The translations under genes were made by a program, and so were the position numbers. DNA of 39,767 bases, taken from positions 1-39,767 of the forward strand of contig NZ_VFRR01000032.1 of assembly GCF_006385675.1 (NCBI RefSeq). Direction: 5' to 3'. Shown here in pieces: positions 1 to 8,371 of the stretch (positions are counted from its first letter, which is position 1; each line of letters begins with the position of its first letter). The notes below the pieces were generated by a model. It worked only from the letters and a program-made list of their open reading frames with translations, searched no databases and was not told where the DNA came from. The DNA comes from Maribrevibacterium harenarium. Its GTDB lineage: Bacteria; Pseudomonadota; Gammaproteobacteria; Pseudomonadales; Marinomonadaceae.

Positions 1-80
1 TCATGCTTGAGCTTCTTCAGCTCTGCGTATGTGAGTTCTTCAAGATGTGGGAGAATACTGCGAAGGCGTTGAGTGCTCAT
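1..80 (-). CDS. N-terminal fragment of an unidentified protein (runs off the left edge)
   Basis: Reading the minus strand from the ATG at 80 gives an open frame of 26 codons to the window edge, beginning MSTQRLRSILPHLEELTYAE. A GGAG Shine-Dalgarno sequence lies five bases before the ATG, so the start looks genuine. The short helical, Leu/Glu-rich opening resembles the N-termini of some IS1595-type transposases. That is only an impression from about 26 residues and no catalytic part is visible. The gene may equally be an ordinary hypothetical protein. Confidence 0.45.
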   Translation of the reverse strand, partial: MSTQRLRSILPHLEELTYAELKKLKH

Positions 81-418
81 GAAGGCTCCGGTGCATCTGG
101 ACTACAGTTTTCAGCATAGACCACCAACACTCAAATGCAACACAGCCATATAAAAACAGTTTAGATGTATAGATCAAGATGTAATCATTTTGCTGATTTT
201 GTGGAAATTGACCTTGCTCTAGGATCAAAAAGAAAAGTAAAAAATCTCCTTGCTTTTATCTAATAGACTGAAAAATATGGGTTTTTATGACATTCCCACA
301 GTCTTTTTCACGGTTTTTGTGGAAACAGTCCGCTAGCCCTTTAATGGTGGGCGATGCAGCTAAGACAGCATGATCCAGCTAGGATATAATCACCGTTTTC
401 AGTCAATTTGGGATAGCT
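81..418. other. Intergenic region without a recognised gene
   Basis: This 338-base AT-rich stretch separates the divergent partial gene on the left from the flavoprotein gene. I find no convincing reading frame; a 62-codon minus-strand frame crossing it has atypical composition and no ribosome binding site. An imperfect inverted repeat (CCACA and TGTGG, around 297-333) could form a weak hairpin. The right end carries the probable promoter of the flavoprotein gene. Confidence 0.5.
362..390 (+). promoter_or_regulatory. Probable sigma70 promoter of the flavoprotein gene
   Basis: A perfect TATAAT -10 hexamer lies at 385-390. A weak -35 (AAGACA, four of six consensus bases) sits 17 bases upstream at 362-367. 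The start codon at 419 would leave a leader of roughly 20 bases. This is a match to consensus only. Confidence 0.5.
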
Positions 419-1600
419 ATGAAGTCTGTTGAAGTGGTGATTATCGGCGCTGGGGCCTCGGGTTTGTTTTGTGCCGCACAGGCGGGTTACCGGGGGCGCA
501 ATGTGTTGGTATTGGACCATGCCAACAAACCCGGCAAGAAGATTTTGATGTCCGGCGGTGGCCGCTGCAACTTTACGAATCTAGATGCTGCCCCAAAACA
601 CTACCTAAGTGCCAATCCCCACTTTTGTATTTCCGCCCTAAAGCGCTATACGCCACAGGATTTTCTCGATTTAGTTGACCGTCATGGTTTGCAATACACG
701 GAAAAAACACCGGGGCAATTTTTTTGCCAAGAGTCTGCCAAAGACTTGCTGGAAATATTACTCACCGAATGCGAGTGGGCGGGAGTCGAGTTACACCTCA
801 ACACTTCTGTGACGAAAGTCACCAAGACGGAAACGGGTTTTGTTCTTGCTACCAGCCAAGGGGATATCCATTGTCAGTCCTTGGTCGTAGCCACCGGTGG
901 CTTATCCATCCCGACCATGGGGGCAAGCGGCTTCGGCTACGATTTAGCTCAGCAGTTTGGTCTGAAACTCTTGCCACGGCGGGCAGGATTAGTCCCTATT
1001 ACGATACAGCCCGGGATGAAAGAAAAGTTATCCACACTGTCGGGCGTGAGTGTGGACATCGCCGCCACTGCCAATGGTCAAACATTTCGTGGCCCCATGC
1101 TGTTTACCCACCGGGGCATCAGCGGCCCTGCTATCTTGCAAATCAGCAATTTCTGGCAGCCGGGGGAACCCTTACAGCTAAATCTACTGCCCGAAGTAGC
1201 GGGGGAGACCTACTTTCGCGAACTGCGACAACAGAAGCCCAAACGCACCCTGGAGGCAGAACTCAATAGCCTTTTCCCGAAACGCTTTACCGAAGTCGTA
1301 GCCCAAGACTTCCCATGGCTCAACAAACCCCTAGCGGAACTCGCCAATGACCAACTGGATGCCTTAGTCACCTACTTGACCCACTTCAACGTGGCACCCA
1401 ACGGCACAGAAGGCTACCGCACCGCAGAAGTCACCTTAGGGGGGATCGATACCAACGAAGTCAGCTCCAAAACCTTCGAGTGTAAAGACGTTGCCGGGTT
1501 GTACTTTATCGGCGAAGTGCTAGACGTCACCGGCTTCCTCGGGGGCTACAACTTCCAATGGGCATGGGCCAGTGGCTTTGCTGCGGGGCAGTTTGTTTGA
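419..1600 (+). CDS. NAD(P)/FAD-dependent flavoprotein, BaiN/HI0933 (YhiN-like) family
   Basis: This 393-residue protein is full length for the HI0933/BaiN family of flavoprotein oxidoreductases. The dinucleotide-binding GxGxxG motif is at residues 10-15 (GAGASG). The family signature SGGGRCNFTN is at 45-54. The C-terminal FAD-contacting segment includes GLYFIGEVLDVTGFLGGYNF close to the end. Family members are soluble oxidoreductases; BaiN acts on bile-acid intermediates in gut Clostridium, but in proteobacteria the physiological substrate is generally unknown, so I assign only the family. The gene stands alone, with its own promoter and no co-directional neighbour. It converges on the response-regulator gene without an obvious terminator hairpin between them. 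Confidence 0.9.
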   Translation: MKSVEVVIIGAGASGLFCAAQAGYRGRNVLVLDHANKPGKKILMSGGGRCNFTNLDAAPKHYLSANPHFCISALKRYTPQDFLDLVDRHGLQYTEKTPGQFFCQESAKDLLEILLTECEWAGVELHLNTSVTKVTKTETGFVLATSQGDIHCQSLVVATGGLSIPTMGASGFGYDLAQQFGLKLLPRRAGLVPITIQPGMKEKLSTLSGVSVDIAATANGQTFRGPMLFTHRGISGPAILQISNFWQPGEPLQLNLLPEVAGETYFRELRQQKPKRTLEAELNSLFPKRFTEVVAQDFPWLNKPLAELANDQLDALVTYLTHFNVAPNGTEGYRTAEVTLGGIDTNEVSSKTFECKDVAGLYFIGEVLDVTGFLGGYNFQWAWASGFAAGQFV

Positions 1601-1713
1601 ATTGGATTCATCGAGCCTGGTGCGCCCCTAAAGAGCTACTTATCGGTTTGCCAAATAACCCTGTGTCTATTTAGCTCAAATTTATTCAGACTGCTTAAAT
1701 CAGACAGTTGGTA

Positions 1714-2658
1714 TTAGCCCTGTGTTCTAATATCTCGGTAGGTGTAACGGTCACGCCCAAGGCGCTTGGCCTCGTACAGGGCTAAGTCCGCAACTTTGAC
1801 TATTACCCAGTCGTCTAATTCATACAGTTCATTTACGCAGGCGTAGCTAATGCTACTGTAGCCGATGGACACAGTAATGGTGCTATGGGCTGCCTCCGGA
1901 GCATGCATAAGATTTAGCTCTCGGATAGACTGCATCATCGCTTCAATCATCGGCTCGGTTTGTCTATGGTCTTTGTTAGGTAAGATAATAGCAAACTCCT
2001 CTCCACCGTAGCGAGCGCACACCATATCGGGTGCGGAAAAACTTTCAGCGATGGTATAGGCCACTTTGCGGATGCATTCGTCTCCTAGCATATGGCCAAA
2101 ATGATCGTTATATTTTTTGAACTCATCAATGTCGGCCATGATAACAGAAACCGTATTGTTCAAAGATTTAGCATGATGCAGTATGTCATTCAGGCGGTCA
2201 TTGAATAAGCGTCGGTTGCCAAGGCCTGTGAGAAAATCAGTATGGGCTTTCTCGTCGAGCAGGCTGATGGCTTTATGGTAGCCAAGGTGGGTTCTGACCC
2301 TCGCTGCGACTACTTTTGGGTTAAAGGGCTTAGTGATGTAGTCAGCGGCGCCTGCATCGAATACGATCTCTTCAAAGTTATCATCCTTGATGCCCGTGAT
2401 AAAAAGTATAGGTATATTGGTAGTTTCCGGTGATTGTTTTAGTCGTAAGCAAATATCTAAACCACTGCTGTCGGGAAGCTCCATATCCAACAAAATGATG
2501 TCAGGACGAGAGGTGTTAATTACTCGAAAAGCTTGTTCAGCATTCATGGCGAATTGAATCGCCCCGATCCCTTTGAGCACTTCATGCAGTATCTTAATTA
2601 CGATACTGTCGTCATCAACAACTAAAATTCGTGGAGGTTTTATACCTATTTGGTGCAT
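1714..2658 (-). CDS. Response regulator with GGDEF output (diguanylate cyclase)
   Basis: This 314-residue cytoplasmic protein combines two domains. Residues about 9-125 are a CheY-like receiver with acidic pocket D15-D17, phosphoacceptor D58 (in LLDMELPD), T88 and K110. Residues about 135-310 are a GGDEF domain with DFLTGLGNRR, ADIDEFKKYND and an intact GGEEF motif at 218-222, so c-di-GMP synthesis from two GTP is expected. The inhibitory RxxD site that should precede GGEEF is absent (SAPDMVCARY instead). The layout resembles WspR or PleD-type regulators. The gene lies six bases after the HPt gene, in the same operon, and its ribosome binding site falls within the end of that gene. Phosphorylation by a phosphorelay through the HPt protein is the natural inference; no histidine kinase is nearby. 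Confidence 0.92.
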   Translation of the reverse strand: MHQIGIKPPRILVVDDDSIVIKILHEVLKGIGAIQFAMNAEQAFRVINTSRPDIILLDMELPDSSGLDICLRLKQSPETTNIPILFITGIKDDNFEEIVFDAGAADYITKPFNPKVVAARVRTHLGYHKAISLLDEKAHTDFLTGLGNRRLFNDRLNDILHHAKSLNNTVSVIMADIDEFKKYNDHFGHMLGDECIRKVAYTIAESFSAPDMVCARYGGEEFAIILPNKDHRQTEPMIEAMMQSIRELNLMHAPEAAHSTITVSIGYSSISYACVNELYELDDWVIVKVADLALYEAKRLGRDRYTYRDIRTQG

Positions 2659-2664
2659 GGAGTG

Positions 2665-3300
2665 CTATTTCTCCCCTATATAGTTGTTGAGAATCTTACA
2701 GGCTTTATCAAATGCCAGCTCAGTAACTGCCTGTTCAAATGCACTATAGTTAGGGTTCGGGAGTTGCCGCTGGAATAACGCTCTATGTTGTTCTAGGTGG
2801 TCAAGTGCTGCCAAATCACTGCTTTTAAGCAATTGCATCATCTGCTGAATCACGCAGCTGACATCCGTTTGGCTAGGCAAAGAATAAGATGAGCGTTCAT
2901 TTTCAGTTATTATCTTTCGCGCATCTGTATCCAAACGGGTTAGTGAATAGGAAATATCTTGAAGTAGTGGGATGATTTCCGTCCCCAATTGACGAACAGA
3001 AATTTCTATCTGAGCAGCAGTCTGTTGAATTCTCGTTGCACCTATAGTCCCTGCAATCGACGATAATTTATGCATATCTCTTGCTATCTGTAGACGGTCA
3101 TGAAGACGGTGTTCGCTGTCTAGATCGAGGGTAGGTAAATCCATGTATCGTTTATAATCGTTCAACACTTGGCGCAGAATGGAAAAGAACAAATCGGTAT
3201 CATTGAGTAGATGTGAACGTGCAGTATCGCCATCAATTCCTTCAATCTGCGGCCAAGGAGTCGTGTGATTGTTTTCTTTTCCCGTTTCCGAAATTGTCAT
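2665..3300 (-). CDS. Stand-alone histidine phosphotransfer (HPt) domain protein
   Basis: The protein has 211 residues. The central helical region has the shape of an HPt domain, with the presumed phosphohistidine H77 in HKLSSIAGTIGA. Canonical HPt domains read HxLKG(S/A)xxxG; here the KG pair is replaced by SS while His and the following small residues are kept. The preceding IDGDTARSHLLNDTDLFFSI matches the segment that usually precedes HPt domains at the C-terminus of hybrid kinases. Such a domain would relay phosphate between a hybrid kinase and a response regulator. It is first in an operon with the receiver-GGDEF gene. The start is supported by AGGGA seven bases upstream of the ATG. No kinase is encoded in the window, so its partner must be elsewhere. 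Confidence 0.75.
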   Translation of the reverse strand: MTISETGKENNHTTPWPQIEGIDGDTARSHLLNDTDLFFSILRQVLNDYKRYMDLPTLDLDSEHRLHDRLQIARDMHKLSSIAGTIGATRIQQTAAQIEISVRQLGTEIIPLLQDISYSLTRLDTDARKIITENERSSYSLPSQTDVSCVIQQMMQLLKSSDLAALDHLEQHRALFQRQLPNPNYSAFEQAVTELAFDKACKILNNYIGEK

Positions 3301-3657
3301 CGTCTATCCCTAAAAATGTGAGACTGTACAAAGCGCTTCGTTGGGCCAAGCTTTGAATACGCTTGGATGACCCGAATAAGTTTTTAGCCTACTTTCAATT
3401 AGAAATGAAGCGATGTTCAAATTTTAATGTTTCCTTACTCTAATTTACATTTTTTAGTTTCAATCAAGATATTGAATTTAAAAGGCTTTTATTCCTATTT
3501 ATGGTGGTTTGTGAGGTTTTGTTTACAGCTACACCAGATTTTTTCGTACTTTAAACTAGCGCTATCAGCTTCTTTGCATCGCCTGAAAACGGAATCTGTG
3601 AGAAAATAACCTTTTAGTCAGGATCAACCGGTTAATCAGCAAGAGGCGCCTTTCTTA
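3301..3657. other. AT-rich intergenic region between the HPt gene and upp
   Basis: This 357-base, strongly AT-rich stretch lies between divergent operons, so it should carry both promoters. I cannot pick either with confidence because many near-matches to -10 hexamers occur. A 60-codon plus-strand frame at 3427-3609 is rich in Phe/Leu/Tyr, as chance frames in AT-rich DNA are, and lacks a ribosome binding site. No PurR-type operator or attenuator hairpin is evident ahead of upp. Confidence 0.5.
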
Positions 3658-4284
3658 ATGAGTGTTCATGAAATTCTTCATCCTTTAGTTCGTCATAAAA
3701 TTGGCTTGATGCGCAATCAAGGTATCAGCACCCGTGGTTTTCGTTTGTTGGCTTCGGAAGTGGGCAATTTGCTTACTTACGAAGCGACCAAAGACCTAGA
3801 GTTAGAGGATTACCAACAAGATGGTTGGTGTGGTCCGGTGACGTGCCAGCAGATCCGCGGTAAAAAAATCACTGTCGTGCCAATTTTGCGCGCTGGTTTG
3901 GGCATGTTGGACGGGGTGTTGGAGCTTGTGCCAAGTGCCAAGATCAGTGTGGTGGGGTTATACCGGGATGAAGAGACCCTAGAGCCGGTAAGTTACTTCG
4001 ACAAGCTAGCGGGAGATATCGATCAGCGTATGGCGCTGGTGGTGGACCCTATGCTAGCCACGGGTGGTTCCATGGTGGCGACCATAGATTTACTGAAAAA
4101 ACATGGCTGTACTTCTATTCGTGCTTTGGTACTGGTAGCTGCGCCAGAAGGTATTAAGCGAATGCAGGAAGCCCACCCAGATGTGGATATTTATACGGCA
4201 TCCATTGATAGCCATTTGGATGAAAATGGTTACATCATTCCCGGTTTGGGTGATGCCGGCGATAAGATTTTTGGGACTAAGTAG
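3658..4284 (+). CDS. upp: Uracil phosphoribosyltransferase
   Basis: Upp converts uracil and PRPP to UMP in pyrimidine salvage. The 208-residue length is that of the bacterial enzyme. The 5-phosphoribosyl-1-pyrophosphate binding motif [11 protein letters not shown] lies at about 128-138. The conserved PILRAGLGM segment is at 75-83 and the C-terminal uracil-binding region ends [15 protein letters not shown]. The start ATG follows an AGAGG at somewhat long spacing. It forms a two-gene operon with the uracil permease gene 13 bases downstream, the usual upp-uraA pairing. Confidence 0.97.
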   Translation: MSVHEILHPLVRHKIGLMRNQGISTRGFRLLASEVGNLLTYEATKDLELEDYQQDGWCGPVTCQQIRGKKITVVPILRAGLGMLDGVLELVPSAKISVVGLYRDEETLEPVSYFDKLAGDIDQRMALVVDPMLATGGSMVATIDLLKKHGCTSIRALVLVAAPEGIKRMQEAHPDVDIYTASIDSHLDENGYIIPGLGDAGDKIFGTK

Positions 4285-4297
4285 GGGCAAATACACT

Positions 4298-5599
4298 ATG
4301 AGTTCTACAACTACTTCCCAAGCAAACACATTGGCGGGTTGGCGTTTGATCCTATCGGGTGCCCAGATGCTGTTCGTCGCGTTTGGCTCGTTGGTGCTGG
4401 TACCACTGATTACTGGTTTAGACCCTAGTGTGGCGTTATTCACCGCTGGTCTTGGTACGCTGATTTTCCAATTCACCACCAAGCGTTCTATCCCTGTGTT
4501 CCTTGGTTCATCCTTTGCCTTCATTGCGCCGATTATCTTCGCGGTGGAAACCTGGGGTAAAGCCGCAACCATGGGGGCGTTGTTCTGTGCTGGTTTGATT
4601 TACGTCTTGCTGGCGGCATTGGTGGCCCTACGTGGTCCTGGCTTTTTACACCGTCTGCTGCCTCCCGTGGTGATTGCGCCGATTATTATGGTAATTGGTT
4701 TGGGTCTAGCCCCCGTTGCGGTGAATATGGCGATCGGTAAATCCGGTGACGGTGGTATCGAGCTATTCCCATATGGGGATGCCATGATGGTCTCTATGCC
4801 CGCCATGATTGTGACCTTGCTGGTTGCATGCTATGCGAAGGGAATCTTCCGTTTAGTACCGATTATCGTTGGCGTGGCAGCTGGCTACTTGATCGCCCTG
4901 ACCATGGGTATGGTGGACTTTAGTGCCGTAACCAATAGTAGCTGGGTATCTGTGCCAGCCTTTGTGATGCCAGAGTTCCATATTGGTGCCATTCTATTTA
5001 TGTTGCCGGTTGCGATTGCACCAGCCATTGAGCACGTCGGTGATGTGTTGGCGATTGGTAGCGTCACCGGTAAAAACTATGTGCAAAAACCCGGTTTGCA
5101 TCGCACCCTGCTAGGGGATGGTGTGGCCACTTCTGCGGCGGCGCTGTTTGGTGGACCACCAAACACGACTTACTCCGAAGTAACTGGTGCCGTTATGCTT
5201 ACCAAAGCCTTTAATCCTGTGGTGATGATCTGGGCAGCCGTATTCGCCGTCAGTTTGGCCTTCATTTCTAAATTTGGTGCCTTTCTGCAAACCATTCCAA
5301 CCCCAGTCATGGGGGGGATTTTGGTGATTCTGTTCGGCTCTATTGCCGGGGTGGGTATGAATATCCTGATCAAGTCTCGGGTTGATTTGAGTATTCAACG
5401 TAATTTGATCATTGTCGCGGTGACTTTGGTGTTTGGCATCGGTGGCATGATGGTAGGGGCGGGGGATTGGCATCTACAAGGTGTGAGCCTGTGCGGTATA
5501 GTGGCAATCATTTTGAACCAGATTTTGCCTAAGACGGATCAAGTTAACGATCTCCACGAAGAACAGGAAGTCGTTGAAGAGTTATTTCATCACAAATAA
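4298..5599 (+). CDS. uraA: Uracil permease (NCS2 family uracil:proton symporter)
   Basis: The protein has 433 residues and is an inner-membrane NCS2 (nucleobase-cation symporter 2) transporter with a dozen or more hydrophobic segments. Recognisable features include the QMLFVAFGSLVLVPLITGLDP opening segment family, the GSSFAFIAPI block, AIEHVGDVLAIG with the conserved Glu of the substrate site, and the GGPPNTTYSEVTG loop typical of UraA. The frame is open well upstream, but the ATG at 4298 is preferred because an AGGGG Shine-Dalgarno overlaps the upp stop codon just ahead of it and the upstream extension would lie inside upp. Imported uracil would be trapped as UMP by Upp. Confidence 0.95.
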   Translation: MSSTTTSQANTLAGWRLILSGAQMLFVAFGSLVLVPLITGLDPSVALFTAGLGTLIFQFTTKRSIPVFLGSSFAFIAPIIFAVETWGKAATMGALFCAGLIYVLLAALVALRGPGFLHRLLPPVVIAPIIMVIGLGLAPVAVNMAIGKSGDGGIELFPYGDAMMVSMPAMIVTLLVACYAKGIFRLVPIIVGVAAGYLIALTMGMVDFSAVTNSSWVSVPAFVMPEFHIGAILFMLPVAIAPAIEHVGDVLAIGSVTGKNYVQKPGLHRTLLGDGVATSAAALFGGPPNTTYSEVTGAVMLTKAFNPVVMIWAAVFAVSLAFISKFGAFLQTIPTPVMGGILVILFGSIAGVGMNILIKSRVDLSIQRNLIIVAVTLVFGIGGMMVGAGDWHLQGVSLCGIVAIILNQILPKTDQVNDLHEEQEVVEELFHHK

Positions 5600-5610
5600 T
5601 TTCGTACAAG

Positions 5611-5649
5611 AAACAAAAATGCCGGACATTTTGTCCGGCATTTTTGTTT
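5611..5649. terminator. Strong bidirectional rho-independent terminator
   Basis: A perfect inverted repeat with 18-base arms and a three-base loop is centred at 5630. Its GC core is GCCGGACA/TGTCCGGC and it is flanked by A5 on the left and T5 on the right. It can therefore act as a terminator for uraA on the plus strand and for the OmpA-family gene on the minus strand. Confidence 0.93.
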
Positions 5650-5679
5650 GGTTAACTGAGTGAGTTGAGAACTGAGTAC

Positions 5680-6330
5680 TTAGCGACCAGAGAATAGGCT
5701 CTTTTCTTTATCAACGCTGTAAATGGTCCAGCGCTTCACATCCGCAGTTTGTCTTGCAAAGACTTCCGCGACAACGCGGCGGTTTTGCTCTCGACCTGCG
5801 GCAGTGGAGTTATCGGCGATGGGCTTAGTTTCCCCGTAACCGACGCCTTTCACTCGAGAAGCGCGAATCTTAAAGCTATCCACTAATACGGCGGCAATCG
5901 CATTAGCACGGTTCTGGGACAAATTGAGATTGTACTCGTCATTACCCACGTCATCCGTATGACCCTCGATGACCACAGAGGAATCTGGATTGCTACGTAG
6001 GAAATCCGCTAATTTTTTAACTTCAGGGAAGTAGGCTGGTTTTACTTCGTACTTGCCGGAATCGAATAGAATTTGCAGCTCAATAGAAAGAAGTTTCGAG
6101 CTTTTTTCGTGGCAGCCGTCATTGTCTACCATGGCGCCGGTCGGTGTACCTGGGCAGATATCACGGGCATTAATGACACCATCTCGATCATCGTCGACCA
6201 GTCTTTCCGCGATTTTTGCTCCGTATAGGGAATCTGCCTGAGCAATCGCTGCTCCGGAAAACAGATAGCCCACTGCTAGGGCAGTCGCTAAAATTTGTCG
6301 AGTTTTCATATCGATCATTGGTTGTCTCAT
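5680..6330 (-). CDS. OmpA-family outer-membrane/peptidoglycan-associated protein
   Basis: The precursor has 216 residues. A signal peptide (n-region MRQPMIDMKTRQ, hydrophobic core about 12-29) probably ends near ALA-type residues 28-31. Residues about 45-72 form a thrombospondin type 3-like calcium-binding segment (DDDRDGVINARDICPGTPTG). Residues 83-190 are an OmpA C-terminal domain with IEGHTDDVGNDEYNLNLSQNR, whose D126 and R141 match the peptidoglycan diaminopimelate-binding residues. There is no lipobox and no room for an eight-strand barrel, so it is probably a soluble periplasmic or peripheral anchoring protein. Three in-frame ATGs compete for the start. Only the first has a good ribosome binding site (AGGGA eight bases upstream), so I keep it. 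Confidence 0.88.
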   Translation of the reverse strand: MRQPMIDMKTRQILATALAVGYLFSGAAIAQADSLYGAKIAERLVDDDRDGVINARDICPGTPTGAMVDNDGCHEKSSKLLSIELQILFDSGKYEVKPAYFPEVKKLADFLRSNPDSSVVIEGHTDDVGNDEYNLNLSQNRANAIAAVLVDSFKIRASRVKGVGYGETKPIADNSTAAGREQNRRVVAEVFARQTADVKRWTIYSVDKEKSLFSGR

Positions 6331-6434
6331 TATTCAATCCCTATCCACTTTATCGGCAAAAGCACGTGTGCACCAGTGTGGAATTGTTGTGCTTTAGATC
6401 AAAAAATCAAAAACATGTAATTTTTTGTAATCTA

Positions 6435-6857
6435 TCACCAACTGCCCACATTTTCCATGGAAATCCAAGGCTCTTGGGGAGGTAAGCTATCCCCTTTTTG
6501 CAATAATTCGATAGAAATATGATTTGGATCTTTAATAAATGCCATATGCCCATCTCTAGGTGGCCGCAATATGGTGACACCAATGCGTTGCAATTGTTCG
6601 CAAACCGCATAAATATCATCGACTTCGAAGGCCAAATGCCCAAACTGATCGCCATTTGAATAGGTGCGATCATCCCAGTTATAGGTTAGTTCGATTTCCG
6701 GCTCGCCCTCGGCGGTAGCGTAATAAACTAGGGAAAACTGCCCCTTTTCGCTGTCATAGCGCCGTGTTTGCACTAAGCCCAATCCTTCCGTATAGAAATG
6801 GTGGCTGGCTTCTAAGTCTGTGGTGCGGATCATTGCGTGTAAGTAGCGGATGCTCAT
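6435..6857 (-). CDS. gloA: Lactoylglutathione lyase (glyoxalase I)
   Basis: GloA isomerises the hemithioacetal of methylglyoxal and glutathione to S-lactoylglutathione. The 140-residue protein has the paired beta-alpha-beta-beta-beta modules of the vicinal oxygen chelate fold. All four metal ligands are visible: H7 (YLHAMIRT), E56 (EIELTYNW), H74 (FGHLAFEV) and E117 (ISIELLQ). The short form, lacking loop insertions, matches the nickel/cobalt-type bacterial enzyme. The frame extends eight codons further upstream, but the ATG at 6857 has AGAGG at proper spacing and gives the family's usual N-terminus. It lies upstream of, and co-directional with, the OmpA-family gene; the 104-base gap suggests separate expression. 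Confidence 0.95.
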   Translation of the reverse strand: MSIRYLHAMIRTTDLEASHHFYTEGLGLVQTRRYDSEKGQFSLVYYATAEGEPEIELTYNWDDRTYSNGDQFGHLAFEVDDIYAVCEQLQRIGVTILRPPRDGHMAFIKDPNHISIELLQKGDSLPPQEPWISMENVGSW

Positions 6858-6953
6858 GCTGCCTCTTCGATAATCTATCACATTGATTTATCTTGAGTAT
6901 GTATGGCAAATGGCGATGGGTAAAGTAAAGGGGCAGGGTTTTAACTTATTTCC

Positions 6954-7277
6954 TTATTCTTCCCAGACCCAGCGAAGTGGTTCGCCAAAGTCGTCGTAAA
7001 TCACCTTTTTGCGGCGTTTTACCGTGTGTTTGGTCTTGGGGTCTGGTGCGCGCTTGTTGGCTTTACGTTGTTCTAATGCTGCAACGACGTGATCTAGCGG
7101 CGTGCGTTCTTTACGGGGCTCGCCGAAACCAACGTGGCTCGTGTTATACTTGCCGTCTTGAAGACCGGATTCTCCCATTTTTACCTGCTTGATTTCACCT
7201 TTTTCACGAATAAAGCGATCGACCAAAGATTCGATCTCTTGGCGGGTTTCGGCTTTTGTTTTGGCTGGTTTGGTCAT
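6954..7277 (-). CDS. Small basic conserved hypothetical protein
   Basis: I do not recognise a named family with confidence. The 107-residue protein is highly charged, with an acidic/basic helical N-terminal half and a Lys/Arg-rich C-terminal half (KTKHTVKRRKKV) ending in YDDFGEPLRWVWEE. The segment FIREKGEIKQVKMG faintly recalls the F-x3-GG-K-I/V region of small RNA-polymerase-binding regulators such as SutA, but the resemblance is weak. A start 12 codons upstream (7313) is possible. I prefer 7277 because the upstream ATG lies inside a TATGAT that could be the -10 of this gene; neither start has a good ribosome binding site. The gene is divergent from yejK. Confidence 0.6.
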   Translation of the reverse strand: MTKPAKTKAETRQEIESLVDRFIREKGEIKQVKMGESGLQDGKYNTSHVGFGEPRKERTPLDHVVAALEQRKANKRAPDPKTKHTVKRRKKVIYDDFGEPLRWVWEE

Positions 7278-7333
7278 AGATGGAAAGCGGTGTTCAGTTC
7301 TTAAACGAATCATACTAAACGTAGAGGTTAGCG

Positions 7334-8362
7334 GTGTCTATCGTCAATTTAATCGTGCATGAAGTGCAAAAAGAAGCGGGCAATTCCAAGGCAATGTTAA
7401 TCGCCCGCGCCGATGAGAACCCAGTCGATGGGGACGCAGAGCAGTTGGCAGCCCAGGTTACCCATCTTTTTAACCGTTCTGGGATGAATACCGGCCAGTT
7501 TAGTAACCCTGAGGGGAGCGAATCTGGCAGTCAATTGCCCGCGCTCCTTCATAAGCACTTTGACGGTGAAAAGTTCGATGACTTTGCAGGCTTCTCCAAG
7601 CATTGTGCTAGTGAGTACGTAAAGCAGCTTGAAACCGCCGAAGACGCCGAGGGCGGTTTACTTTGGTTTAATCACTACATCGCCGCTGATAACCATTTTT
7701 TGTTTATCGTGCTGTTGAAGCGTAAGTCTGGCATCACGCTAGGCGATGATTTGAGCTTTGCGCCAGTGAAGCAATTGGAAACGGACAAGTTGCACATGGC
7801 CCTGCGGATCAATTTAACGGCATACCATGCCCGGGAAGAGACTCGCTATATCGCATTTCGCTTTGGTAAAGCACCCAAGTCCGAAAGTGAGTATTTTGTG
7901 AAGTTTATTGGCTGTGAAGAGCCCAAAGTTGCCGCAAAAGAAACCCGCAAGCTGGTAGAAGCAGCCGCTGCTTTTTGTCAGACACAAAATTTACCACCGA
8001 AAGCGGCCAATGAATTGCGTCGCTCCATAGCAGAACAGTGTGTGGAAAGAGCGGAGGAGCGAGAGCCGCTAGCCTTGGACGAGGTAGTAAAACAAATCGA
8101 GAGCCGTTTTTCACCTGCTCAAGCGGAAGAGTTTTTAGCCATGGCGAGCTCTGAGGCGTTTCAGGTAGAAAAAGAAATTTTCGTAGAAAAGGCCGCGTTG
8201 AAAAAACTGACCCGAGTATCCGGTTCAAACCGAACTTTAACTATGAGTTTTGATGTGGAATTGCTAGGGGAGTCTATTGAGTTCAACCCAGATACGGGTG
8301 CGCTGACGATAAAAGAGTTGCCCAAAAGCCTGTTGAAGCAACTCCAGTCGCTACACTCGTAA
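7334..8362 (+). CDS. yejK: Nucleoid-associated protein NdpA (37-kDa) family
   Basis: The 342-residue protein matches the full-length YejK/NdpA family of nucleoid-associated proteins. Landmarks are the N-terminal block MSIVNLIVHEVQKE, the central LLWFNHYIAADNHFLFIVLL, the RYIAFRFGKAPKS segment, and the C-terminal SFDVELLGESIEFNPDTGAL. The start codon is GTG, supported by AGAGG six bases upstream. Family members co-purify with the nucleoid and their molecular role is poorly defined. The gene is divergent from the small basic protein, with only 20 to 56 bases between start codons, so their promoters must overlap. Confidence 0.92.
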   Translation: MSIVNLIVHEVQKEAGNSKAMLIARADENPVDGDAEQLAAQVTHLFNRSGMNTGQFSNPEGSESGSQLPALLHKHFDGEKFDDFAGFSKHCASEYVKQLETAEDAEGGLLWFNHYIAADNHFLFIVLLKRKSGITLGDDLSFAPVKQLETDKLHMALRINLTAYHAREETRYIAFRFGKAPKSESEYFVKFIGCEEPKVAAKETRKLVEAAAAFCQTQNLPPKAANELRRSIAEQCVERAEEREPLALDEVVKQIESRFSPAQAEEFLAMASSEAFQVEKEIFVEKAALKKLTRVSGSNRTLTMSFDVELLGESIEFNPDTGALTIKELPKSLLKQLQSLHS

Positions 8363-8371
8363 CAGTCAGTC

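Noticed and set aside
40..228. A 62-codon minus-strand frame at the left edge
   Set aside because: It conflicts with the better-supported frame starting at 80, and lacks a ribosome binding site.
3427..3609. A 60-codon plus-strand frame upstream of upp
   Set aside because: Phe/Tyr/Leu-rich product typical of AT-rich noncoding DNA and no ribosome binding site.
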